A DNA stretch of 64,000 nucleotides, taken from contig JABYQU010000011.1 in assembly GCA_022264855.1 (NCBI GenBank), forward strand, positions 1-64,000. The letters are read 5' to 3'. The position numbers and the translations under genes were made by a program. Below the pieces are notes generated by a model, which worked only from the letters and a program-made list of their open reading frames with translations, had not been told where the DNA came from and searched no databases. Every line of letters begins with the position of its first letter. Position 1 is the stretch's first letter. Below, in pieces: positions 36,235 through 47,031 of the stretch. The stretch comes from Lenzites betulinus (taxonomy: Eukaryota; Basidiomycota; Agaricomycetes; Polyporales; Polyporaceae).

Positions 36235-36956
36235 TTACTCGGCGTCGACGACAACCGTCTCGAGACCCTGGAAACGCACGCAGGAGGGTAAGCGGGGGAT
36301 GGGGAGGAGACGAAAAGGGGAGAGACGTACCTTGAAAGACTCTACAGGGACGTAGCTCGCGTATGTGAAGAGCTTCTCCTTCGCGTTCTCCTCGTCATTA
36401 CGCTTGCCTGTAACCCGCACAAGAGATCCATTAGCATCCGATGGCATGTACGACTCCTCTCCATCTGCCCAAGAGCGGTTCCACAGACGAGAGAAAAACA
36501 CGCACGCTCAAGCTTCACGCGTATCCGGTGGGGAACGGACTTGATGCCCTGTGCCCAGAGCGCCTGGTTGAGCTTGGGGTCGAGGCGGACGTCGGAGGTG
36601 CCCATCGCCTTGTGCGCGAAGTCGACGACAGACTTGACGGCCCAGGGTGCGCGCTTCTTGAAGGAACGGCCGTGGACACGCTTGTGGAGGTGGATGGTGT
36701 ATTCGCGGGTCACGACATCCTGGAGCGCCGAGCGTTGCTTGCCGGCCTAGGTTCGCAAGTGCAAGACAGGAACATACGAGGGAGGACAGAGGCAGAGGGG
36801 TCCAGAGAGTTGAAGAGCACACGAAGATGATGAGGTTGTGTTCTGCTATGTTCAGTCAATATGCGCACCTTTTTGGTGGTCTTAGCGGAAGGGGCCTGGG
36901 GGATCTGCGTCAGCACGTCGTACAGCGGGCGTGGGGGCAGAACGGCGACGTACCAT
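36235..36956 (-). CDS. RPL31: 60S ribosomal protein L31
   Basis: Five exons (36956-36954, 36904-36869, 36746-36506, 36407-36331, 36267-36235) give 129 residues. The first exon consists of only the ATG. The body is the unmistakable eL31 sequence: [56 protein letters not shown] and RIRVKLER, followed by [15 protein letters not shown] and [10 protein letters not shown]. It sits at the 60S subunit near the exit tunnel. The start-codon exon is supported because no other in-frame ATG lies upstream of exon 2 and the donor GTACGT follows ATG directly. Confidence 0.95.
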
Positions 36957-37639
36957 GTCTTGAGGATGTCGGGGTCGGTGCGCTTGGGACTTTCGGTATG
37001 TGGACCACGGACGGGCAGCGACTCGGGCCCTTTGGCGTTGTTTGCGTGCGGTGGCGGGCGACAAATAAGGTTCGGTGGCTGGCCCGGTGCTAGCTAGTTC
37101 TTGGGCCGCGCCGGCAGCCGAAAGGAGGACAACGCCGGTCGCGGGGCGGGGCGGGCCGGGGAGGCCAGGCACAGGGGATTGCCGAAAGCGGGCGGCGTTG
37201 TTTGTGTGAGCGTGAATTTGTAGGCGAGAGCAGCCGCCAATGGCAGTCCCTTTCATGCATCCATCGGGCAGCCCGCGCAGGGCGTGCGCCAAGCGAGGCC
37301 TTTGTGTTCTACACGGCGCTATTGTCCGACAGACCGTCTCCAGCTCGCGTCGGTGTTTGCACACAGCATGCGCCCACAGGTGTACAAGCAGTCAGGGACG
37401 CGGCTAGGGCGCGAGAAGCAGCCCGCACGCGGACGCGTCCGCGCCGCCTACCTGCATTCGGCCATCTGTTTGTTGATCTCTCCCAAGACCTTTGGCTGAT
37501 CGTCTGGGAACGCGGCCAGCGGTGCGCTATAAAGCGTCCCTTGTCCGCCCTCCTCCTCCCCAGCAACTCACCGAGTTTCTTCGCTACCGCACCCTCCTCA
37601 TCCTCATCCCGCCCTTCCCACCGCTCCCACACGCCCGCC
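36957..37639. promoter_or_regulatory. Shared upstream region of RPL31 and the CFEM gene
   Basis: The two genes are divergent and about 680 bp apart. I see no additional gene. A TATAAA for the CFEM side is listed separately. The RPL31 side lacks an obvious TATA box. Confidence 0.5.
37528..37533 (+). promoter_or_regulatory. TATA box of the CFEM gene
   Basis: TATAAA lies 107 bp before the ATG at 37640, followed by C/T-rich sequence. Confidence 0.65.
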
Positions 37640-38215
37640 ATGCGCTGCTTCGCCATCCTCGCCCTCGCCGCCGCCGTCTCCGCCGCCAACCTCTCCCGCA
37701 GGCAGGCCGCCTACCCCGGTACGTCCCCACGCACGCTATCAGCACGCGTCGATCCTGACCAGTGACCCCCCGCGCAGCCTGCTCGCTGCCCTGCCTCGCC
37801 AGCGCGGACTTCGGCTCCTGCGACCCCTCCGACGACAACTGCCTCTGCCACTCCGCGGCCTTCATCAACTCCACCACCACCTGCATCACCTCCTCCTGCA
37901 GCGGCGACGACCTCAAGACCGCCGAGGCTGCCGCGCAGAGCGCCTGCTTGTCTGTCGTACGTGACCGTCCCCCTGCCCCTCTCGCTCCCGTGGGACACGC
38001 TCGCTGACGCCCGTGTTCGTATCCAGGGCGTGACCCTCAGCAGCACGCCCTCCGCGTCCCAGACCGCGCCCGCGTCGAGCGCCGCGACCTCTGCGTCGGC
38101 CTCGGCGTCGTCCCCTGCGTCCTCCGCATCCACCACCCCCAACTCCGCCGCCTCGCGCGGCGCGAACGCGCTCGTGGCGCTCGCCGCCGTCGGCGCCGCG
38201 GCCTTCGTGCTTTAG
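37640..38215 (+). CDS. CFEM-domain GPI-anchored surface protein
   Basis: Three exons (37640-37718, 37778-37956, 38027-38215) give 148 residues. A signal peptide (MRCFAILALAAAVSAAN) is followed by an eight-cysteine CFEM domain. Its landmarks are ACSLPCLASADFGSC, the SDDNCLC segment with the acidic residue that binds haem iron in known CFEM proteins, TTTCITSSC and QSACLSV. A Ser/Ala/Thr-rich stalk and a hydrophobic C-terminus (ALVALAAVGAAAFVL) fit a GPI attachment signal. CFEM proteins act at the wall or membrane in haem capture or adhesion; the exact role is not readable here. Confidence 0.9.
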
Positions 38216-41200
38216 ACGCCTCCTCCCTCCTATTCACCATCCCCCCGTTCGGCTTCCCCCCACCCCTTACACGCCCGCCTGGTGCATCGCAGTCCCCCGC
38301 GCTCCCCGGAGAGCACGAACCCTGGCCCGCGCTAAATTTATATAGTTCGCTATTCGCCGCCCCCACCCCTTCCCCCGCACAGCTCCGCTGCCGCTGCTGC
38401 TATCTTGTATATATCAACCCGCACGCTCGTTTGGGTCCCGCTCCTCGCTCGTGGTTCTGGCTCGGTCGTGTAGCATGGTCTGGCTCGCATATAACCCCCT
38501 CTAGTACGCAATATACCTTCGTCGCTTCCGCGCTCGCTGTGTGCCGCGTTTGCGTTTGCGTTCGGGCTCCGGGACAGCGACAGCGTGAGTGTGTGCGCGC
38601 GCGGGCGTAGAGCGCGCGGCGGCGAGGCACTCGTGGTGCTCAGTTTGTGCAGTGCTTCTGCTTCTCTGCCCGCGCGGGGGTTCCCTGTGCCTCGCTCTTC
38701 CGCCCAGGCCCCTTCTCACATGCACAGGTCACTCGTCCCTGCGCCAGACGTCCCTCCTCGCACGCGCGCACGCACGCATGCGGTGGACAGGCATCTCCTA
38801 CCTACTCGCGCCCCCGCCTGAATCAGAACTCATGTCAGAATCACTAGCCTCCAGTGATCGTATGCTTGAATTCGAAGGCGGGCTGGATGTATGCGCTGGC
38901 GCTGGGTGCGCACGCGAACGTTAACTCTGAGTTTCTGCGACACTGTTCCAAATCCTGGTGATTCGAATTCTCCGCGCGGTGCCTGGCCCGCCGGGAGCTT
39001 GAGTGCTCAGGCCTCAGGGCGCGTACGGACCCGGAGTACTACCACTAGTGAGGAATACAAGGCCGCACCGCGAACGGTGGCTCTGGACTCGACTGCAGTA
39101 GCTACAGACTGGGACAGCGACTTGTGGTGAGACTCGGGCGCGGACTCTGGCTGCAGTGAGACGGCAGAGACCGGGCTATAGGGAGACCTCGGGGGCCCCT
39201 TGTTCCCGCTTGAGTTCAAGGCGCGGCCGTTCGGTAGGTTGAGGCAGGCTCCCGGCGTTCGCGCGGGTGCCAGTACTGTACGTATACTGTGCAACCGTGC
39301 ACACGCTAAGTCCGCAACTCGAACAAGGCCCGCCGGGATGGAACTGTAGTCTGATTCTGTTCGCGCTGGATCATGCATGACCAGGCTAAGCTTCTGAGAG
39401 GAATGACGAGGGCTTGAACTGGGTTTGATCAGTGCCACGACAGGCCCGTCGCGTGGGCGACTGAATGCCCTCTCCAATTTCAACCTGACGATGCAATACA
39501 TATTATTATCTGCTCAGTGCTCTGCTCGTTCGCTCACCCTGGGTCCTGGGATCAAGAACACCCGACAGGGTCAGTATCACTGTGATCGCAGGGGAGAAGG
39601 CGCGAAGCTGATGGTGCCTCCTGCGAGTCCTTCAGCCGGTCATGCATGGGTCCTCAGGCCTCAGACTTCGGATCCGGAATTCTGCTGAGTCCGCGGCCGC
39701 TGCAACGGGAGGCGCGGGCGATTTCGCAAACGCGCTCTTAGCTTGTATTTCCGCATTGGGGTGGTGCCGGCCTGGGGTGGGATTTAGCGGAGACGCCGCA
39801 GTGCGTTAGTACTATGCATAATGTAGAGATCGCTCTCAAGTGGACGAAGGCTACGAGTGGGTGCGTAAATCGGGTGGACCGCCGCGGCCTGAGGCCTGGG
39901 CCTGAGGACTGAGTCGAATTCGCGCTCGACGCACTGGCACCCCAGACATCCCGCCGCAACGTTAACACCCGGCAGCACGCGATCCGCGGTCCGACGTCCC
40001 CGCTAACCCACTCGTCCACCTTACCCACCGAGAACGGCAATCCCGCATCGTCCCCGCAGAGCGCAGCGTGCGCACGAACCACATCGAACAATTGGCAGAT
40101 GCGCGAACGAACGAAGCACGGATGCGCGGATGGACGCGCGACTCCTGCCAAGGTGCCAAGATGGAGCGCACTTCGACGACTTCGACAGGCTCGACCAGCA
40201 CACGTTCGCCGAGCCCCGAAGTGAACGCGAGCCCGAACGCGGGCGGTTGAACGCTCATGGGCGGCGAGAAGGGGGGCGTGGCAGACGCGGAGGCGGTGGG
40301 CCGGCGGAGAGGGCGCGAAAGCTTAACCTTCTCGGCTGGCATTCGTGGCCCTGGTCATGGCCAATGTCCGGGGGCAGGCGGTGCCCTCGCCTGCCTCGTA
40401 GACGCGGAGGAACTTCGAAGGGGGAAAGCGCTGCCTTCGTCGCGATGCTGGCCCTCGGGAGACTGAAGCCACGGACCATATCCAGCGTCTCGGTGGCGAC
40501 GCGGACGGCGTCTTAAATCGAAGCATGATGAGGTTGGGAGCATGGTCTGCTAGACACGTGCATATCAGCACCGTACCGCCTCCGAAGCGTTATGTGGACT
40601 TACTGCGGCACGGCGACTGGCTGGCTGTCTTGAAGGGCTGTGAGTGATCATAGGAAGGCCGCGCGAAGGTAAGCTCAAACGTATCGGTGTGGTATAGGCC
40701 ACCCCGGGCGGGACGAGGAGATCTCAACTGCCATATGTCATGAGGATGCGGACGAGTGGGGTAGCTTTTGATACATACGCTGTCGAGAAGTTGATCGAGG
40801 ACGAGGCAGATCACTGGCACGGCGAAGATACGTCGAGGGCACAGGTCTTGTTCAGTTCTGATCTCAAAAACACCCGTCACTGCGAGATTCGGAGGTATTT
40901 TGGATATCTTGAGTGAACGGTGCTCACGATATAGTTATGGGTACTGTTCAACTGCCCAGAGTAAGAGGTTGGTATACCTCGCTTCGGGCGTGCGTCAAGT
41001 TGCGATAGCAGAGTGCCAGTCACGGTAAATAACGAAGTTCATGGCTATCCTTCACGGACACGGCGTCCGCCGAAGGTTTAGTCGCCCAAGCGCGCGAGTG
41101 CAAGTACGAGCTTTACTCACCTGCGATTCCACCGCACTGAAGTTGAGGCGGTCTCAGCCGGGAGGTACAAGTCGGTCGGAAACAATCGGCAGACAGGGTG

Positions 41201-41580
41201 TGGGCGCGCACGCCAGCATCGAAGGCCCGGGGGTGCTTCTGTGTCTGTTCGCCCTACCCCGTTTGGTGAGCGTGGATCTTATGATTACCCACGCACTTGA
41301 TTTGCACACAGTCATATACAGCGTCGAGGAACAGCAGCCTTACAGCGCCTGCAGTTCATCTAATTTGTCAAAGGAAGCAGGGGGCGGTAGGCGAGATGTC
41401 GAATCGTCGTGGCCGTCGGAACGCGATGTGTGCGCGGCTGTCTTGGCTAGGTGTAACTCGGGCGCCTCCCGACGCGGCCGTGCGGGAGCAGGCGCGTGTG
41501 CGGGGGAAGCGCCCATGCTAGCATTTTCCGTAACGAAACGCTACATGAAGTTCGTAGTAACTGAAAATAAACGAAAGGTA
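38216..41580. other. Gene-poor region
   Basis: Over 3.3 kb I find no ORF with a credible domain. ORFs at 39501-39007 (minus), 40130-40516 (plus) and 41041-41583 (plus) are compositionally biased and unsupported. The segment contains GC-rich palindromic motifs such as GAGGCCTGGGCCTGAGG near 39890. Confidence 0.5.
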
Positions 41581-41586
41581 TAGGGG

Positions 41587-41900
41587 GGGAAGGTGGGTAA
41601 CCAAAAAACCCGCGCTGGCAGCGATGAGGAGAAAAGACCTGTGATAAGTACAGGGTACCCGCGCGAGGGACGAACGACGCTTACCTGGCAGCGATGAGGA
41701 GAAAAGAGTGGGGTACTCTTTTTCCTCGGCTGGCCAGGTAAAGGCCCTCTGCGCGGCACAACGCCGGAAACGGCGCCCGGAAAGGCAATCCGGGCGCGGC
41801 TCGCTGCTTTCAGCGCGAGACGTCGGAGGTAGGTAGGCCGGCGCTGGGCGGTGCGCCCAGGCGCGGTTCGCTGCCGAGCGCGGCGCGAGACGTGCGCCTC
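41587..41900. repeat. Compact block of direct repeats and strong hairpins
   Basis: A 23-nt repeat beginning CTGGCAGCGATGAGGAGAAA occurs at 41615 and 41685 (period 70). It is followed by hairpins CCTGT/ACAGG (41638-41642/41650-41654), CGCCG-GAAA-CGGCG (41762-41775, a GNRA tetraloop), GCGCCCGGA/TCCGGGCGC (41773-41781/41789-41797, overlapping the previous one) and CTGGGCG/CGCCCAG (41844-41850/41854-41860). A second imperfect repeat (GGCGCGG[C/T]TCGCTGC ... GCGCGAGACGT) occurs at about 41794 and 41862. No ORF crosses it. It may be a structured RNA gene or a small mobile element; function is unknown. Confidence 0.65.
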
Positions 41901-43489
41901 TCCGATTCGACTTGTGTAAACACTACTTTAAACTCGATTACTGCCAGCGATCAAGCCCATTGAATACCTGACGAGCGATTGTACTGATAGATGCCAAGAT
42001 TCCGTGTCGTGCTGCTCGTGCACATAGCATGCGCGGGTTGCCGGAGGACCAATTGATTGCAGATGCTAGCTTCCGTGTTTATCCGAGGCCCGGTCACCGA
42101 AAGCTGAGGGCTGCCAAAGCTTGGAGCTCAAGGAATTTTTACTGGGAGAAACACTCACCTTTCAACGCGACTCAAAGTGATTTGAGCCCACATGTGCATG
42201 CCCGTGCAAGACAGGACACAGAGCCCTCGCGTCGGCAAATCTACATGTTTGCTTCTGCGCGACGTCGACGAGTACGTGAAGTAGCTCGCGGTGAGTGCTC
42301 CGGTACCGAGTATGCCCCGTGGCCGAAGAGGAGATGATTACCTGCGAAGTTCAAAAGACCAATTTGGGCGGCGTTAAGAGCACGGCTGATCGCACCCGCG
42401 GACGTCATCGCTAAGTGCTAGTAGATTCGGCGTAGCATTTCGAGCTGCGTGTGGTAGCACGGTGGTGTTGAGGGCTTCGGGAGGTACGATCGAGAGACTT
42501 CCTACTCCGATGTATCGCGCGATCATCGAACTGCTGTTCAAGCGATTCGAAGTTTACTGTTGAAGATTTTCGTCACAGTGTGAGACCAGCACTTTCTGCA
42601 GTAGAGATGGCTTCGTCTTGAGCTGGCATAGATGTCGCCCTAAGTCTGTGACATACTCGTCACCTCGAAAATGAGACAGCATCGAGAGCTGGGATGCTCA
42701 CCTTACTGTCGAGGAACTCGTACCCCCGAAGCCTACTAGCGGGCAATCGCTCTCTTGCGTACCAGTTTACCTTACACATACATCTCGTGTTCAGGTGCCT
42801 GGGCGGGTTTGCGCGTGTCAGTGGTGTGCAGCAGACCTACTGTGCCGTGTGTCCAAGGCTTTCAGATCCTGTGCCGGCCCTCGATACCTACATCCGACGT
42901 TCTGCGAGTGTCAGTGCGGCGCTCAGAACGTGGCGGATATCTTGAACGCCGTACTGGACATCTGCAAGGCCGACGTGCGTGCTGTGTGTCCTGGATGTTG
43001 TGAGCGGAGTGCTGACGCTATGGGGGCTGTGACTTACATTTGCAGGGTATCACGGTCATTTTGACGGACCCGCTTGCGCCGCCGCCCCTACGGCGACGGC
43101 GTAGGAATGGGCTGCAACTAGGGATGTAAACCTTGCGATGGAGCAGACACCTCTCGTATGAATGGATAAGTGGCTGAAGCAGTCATGTTGTGTTCACGGT
43201 GGAAAGAGAATGTTACCGCAATGCATACCTCTGAACGTTATCCACAATGTGGCTGCGCGGTGCGAATGACGCGTGCAGACTATGCAGCAAAAGCAAATTA
43301 GTGACATTCGGGCGCCGATACAGGTCGCGATAGTAGTCAATATAGTCAGGTTCCAAGTCTGGCGGTACCATACGATATAGCAGGGTGCAAATCTACTCAA
43401 GAACATCCAAGCAAGCTGTAAACACCATCAGCATACACAGAAGTCTATGTCTGTCACTGACTGAAATACTAACCGGAATCACAACACAC
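41901..43489. other. Region with a possible small Cys-rich protein fragment
   Basis: An ORF at 42795-43064 (plus, 89 aa) carries closely spaced cysteines (FCECQCGAQNVADI, LDICKAD, AVCPGCCERS) reminiscent of small secreted fungal proteins. It has no signal peptide in frame, and a splice donor (GTGCGT) follows KAD. It could be an exon of a larger gene or a decayed one. The rest shows nothing I can support. Confidence 0.3.
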
Positions 43490-45032
43490 CTAAACGTGGT
43501 ACGCAGGCGCAGTATGCGCCTCGGGCTGCTTCCGCGGCTCATCGAAGTCCGCGAAAGGATCGTCGAACTTCGTCGACTCGCTTGCGTCGTCGCGGAACCC
43601 GCCATCCGCCGCGTCCTTCACGTCCCTGCTCTCTGCTGCCATCCCTACGCCGTAGCCCATGTCGGTGGGCGGCGGGCCCGGTGGCGGTGGGTACGCGGGC
43701 GCGTCGTAAGGCGCATATGGCTCCGGGTCGTACGGGGGGTTGTAATGGTCGGGATGCCCGCCAACGTTGGTTGTGGGAACGGGCGCGCGAGAGACGTTGG
43801 CGGCGGAGGTGGGGTCAAGCACTTGTTGATAGTAGGCGAATGCGATCACCGTGAAGAAGATGGAGAAGACTGTAGATAGTAAGAGCGTGGTGAGTAGATG
43901 GAGCGAAAGGGACAGGAATGGCGAGGGGACGCACTGATTTCGAAGATGAGGAAGATGATTTCGCGAAGGGAGTCGCGGTTCCACGCGTCATCGCAGACTG
44001 TGAGGCCGTTTCTCGTGAGCTTAAGCCTGTGGCGCAATGGTAGGTAACTAGGGGCGTACAGCTCTTAGCCTCATCAGCGGTAAGCTTCTCCTTAAAGTGG
44101 TGGAACCAGATGCCGAAACGCTACAAAGAGGTGAATATCACGTCCAATATCCGGGAGTTCGTCATTGACTTACAACTTCGATACCCTGCCCTTGAGCAAT
44201 CTGCTCGCATTCAGCTAGCAATCCGCTCTGCACGGAACACGATGAGTACCTCGCGAACAAAGAGCTCAGCCTAATTCATACCTTGTACACGAAGTGGATG
44301 ACCACACGCAGGAATCCGGCACCAATCATACCCAGGGAGCCCACGACCGAGAGCAGCGCATAGATCCGTACCAACGTCAGCCGTTGCTACGCGGCGAGCG
44401 TGTTAACACCGTAACATACATCGACACGGAGTAGTCGAGCTACGTACCACAGCTGCAGCAATGACACCAAACACTTCAATAGCGCATGCTACCGCATAGA
44501 GCGTCCCAAGTACGATGTCGAATATGGCGAACTTGGGCTGTCCAGCTAAAGCGGTGGTGAGTATACGGCGGAGTGCAGTGAGATTCGCGCCGCTCACCCG
44601 ATTTATCTTCGCTGATATCTTGGAAGCTTGGGATCTGTACGCGTAGTTTAGGAACCCGAAATACACGCGCGAAGCGTGATACTTACGGCCCTGAAAGACA
44701 ATATCGATTGCGTTGAGCCGAGGCGTCCTCATATATAGGCAGCAAGTCGAGCTCACCATATAAGACTCCATATTGCGACCAGACTTCCAACTGGTACATA
44801 ATTAGGGTCTAAAACTGATGAAAGAATGACGTGGGGCACTCACTGACTATGACTACAGGTCGAAGGCTGTTACTATACACACGGTTGACCATTCTGTATG
44901 CGGGAGGACGTTGCTCCCCTACGCGATAACTCTGTTAGCATCGTACAAAACACAGGTCCATTCGACGCGCGTTGAAGCACGCGTAAGCAGGCCGCAACGC
45001 TCACCTCTGAACGGTGGTGGTCTGAAGCTCAT
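43490..45032 (-). CDS. Four-TM (tetraspan-like) membrane protein with proline-rich tail
   Basis: The protein starts MSFRPPPFRGEQRPPAYRM. Exons join into hydrophobic segments VIVIGSLVAIWSLIWA, FAIFDIVLGTLYAVACAIEV plus FGVIAAAV, LVRIYALLSVVGSLGMIGAG and IIFLIFEI plus VFSIFFTVIAFAYYQQ. A soluble loop with two cysteines (LAECEQIAQGQG, LTVCDDAW) lies before the last segment. The cytosolic tail is Pro/Tyr-rich (PPPPGPPPTDMGYG) and acidic. Similar uncharacterised proteins occur across Agaricomycetes. The junction near 44020-44075 (after TADEAK, before LKLTRNG) does not splice cleanly with GT-AG in the needed phase, so that part of the model is provisional. Function unknown. Confidence 0.7.
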
Positions 45033-47031
45033 GGTGCTGAGAGGTATTTATAGGCTACACGAGACAACCGAGAGCAGGAACAAGTAGAAGCTCGAGTGAT
45101 CAGCCGAGCAAGTACAGAGGAGACACGGATTCGTGAGCTAGGCAAACGCGGAACGAGAGGGTGTAGTGCCAGGTGGGAGGAGGAAGGAGGAGCAAGAGCT
45201 CGAGGTCTTGTCTCGTTCTGGTAAGCGCCCATGCCTGTGCACCCGCCAAAACTTAGTCTCCGTTGCCGCCTGTAATAGATATAACTATTGGCACTCACTC
45301 TTGCCTCACACTGCCACCCAACTGCCACCATCCCCGGGCTCCCCTCATCCAATCGTATTCCACTATTCGAAGAGTCGGCCCTGCGCAATGGAGGGTCCAA
45401 CGCCTCACTGGAGTCCGCTCGATTCACCTGAAGCATACTCTCGGCCACCTCTCGGCTACATCAACGCACAATGCGTCTCTAGAAGAACCTTGCCTTCTGG
45501 ATGAACAGACCTACACAAGATGCGCGCTTGCAGAGTACTAAGGTGGTCGTTCTACAGTCGCCCGACCTCCTGATCCCTTGACCCCCACGTGGGCAGGGAG
45601 GGCATAGGTTATGGGGTGAGGCCGGCGTGTCACCGCGTGCTAGTCTGCACAGCGTCGCCTGTGGCACGCAGGCCTTCTCCGTATCGTGACGCATACGCGA
45701 TGGGACAGCATACCTAAGGCTGTACTTAGGATTACAGAACGTCCGGCAGGGCGTGAGCACGTTGCTACGCCACACCGGAAAGCGCAAGGTCGCATTGTGT
45801 AAGTACGTATGTGTCGCGCGGTCGCCAGGAGATACTAATACTTAATAATTGCGCATGGCCAGTGAACTTAGTGCCTGCGAAGAGACCCGTCTATTGACCA
45901 CGGTCCCGCTGCCGCCGTAGAACATCATGACCTAGCCACCTCTCCCCTGCCCGAGGTATCACACGCAATTCAAATATGTCGTGTCCAGCCGCGATCGCCC
46001 GCACTGGCAGAACGGTATGCAAACCGACTCGCACCCGAACCCCCAGTGTTTCAGCCATCGGGCAATGTTCCTTCGGCCACTTGCTGCCCACATGCAAGCC
46101 CGCTCGTTCCTAGCAAGCCGCCACGACTGCAAGTCGTTAACTCGTCTGCCTTTGCCGGTGCTGAGCTGGATTTTTCGATTATATGTGCGCCCTCCGGAGT
46201 ACTAGTTCCTGGCCCCTACACTACACGTTTAACGTTCCGCCTGGTAGAATATCAAACTCCACACATAATGCTACGCCTAGCATTGGCCCCGCCGGTCAGC
46301 TTGCCGCCTCGGCACGCGCGCGATAGTCTGCCTTCAGCATACTTATAGAACACCTCCCTCTGATTCAAACTCTTTCGACGCAACGTACAAATCTCGCTTA
46401 ACGTCTGGCGATGAGTAGCAGAGTGGTAACGCAAAGTGTCACCAGCTGTTATGTTCGCATGACAGGACAGCGAGTAGATGGACGAGATGCGGCCGCATGT
46501 AGTAGCCACAGGATGTGCCTTTATCATTTTCGCGCGCACACTGCTGTTTAGACCGATGAGCGACTTGTACTTAACCTTGAAATATCGTCGGGCTCCCGCT
46601 GTTCGTAGGCTGCGCAGCACCGTCAGGAAGGCATCAGTCGCACCCGAGACGATCGAAACGAGTAGCTTCGCGGTGACACGCAACCAGTCCCGCCGCACGC
46701 TCATGTGATAAGCTGCGCCCGCCCAAAGCAGACCACGATGTTGCTAGCCCAGCACTTCAAGCTTCAGAAGTGCGAATGATGATGACCGGAGGCAAACAGA
46801 AGAAACCGTGTCGAGAACATACATCCAAATATACATTTTCAACGGTGTAGGACGCGGCGTGAAGAACAGACCAGTTATCACATATAGACCCGGACCTTTC
46901 ATTCTCTCTCTGCCCAAGAACACCCATGGTTCGTTCCAAGGCGACCGCGCCTCCGAGTCCTTCCACGACAGCCTATTCGACGGTGAAATCGGCATCCATC
47001 CTGGGTTCGACCGCAGTCTGCAGGAGTGCCA
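45033..47031. other. Intergenic region
   Basis: No gene is recognised over 2 kb. ORFs at 45166-45504, 46704-46252 (minus, 150 aa) and 46808-47257 lack family features. The first part is the promoter side of the four-TM gene; the last part may hold the 3' end of the FunK1 transcript. Confidence 0.45.
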
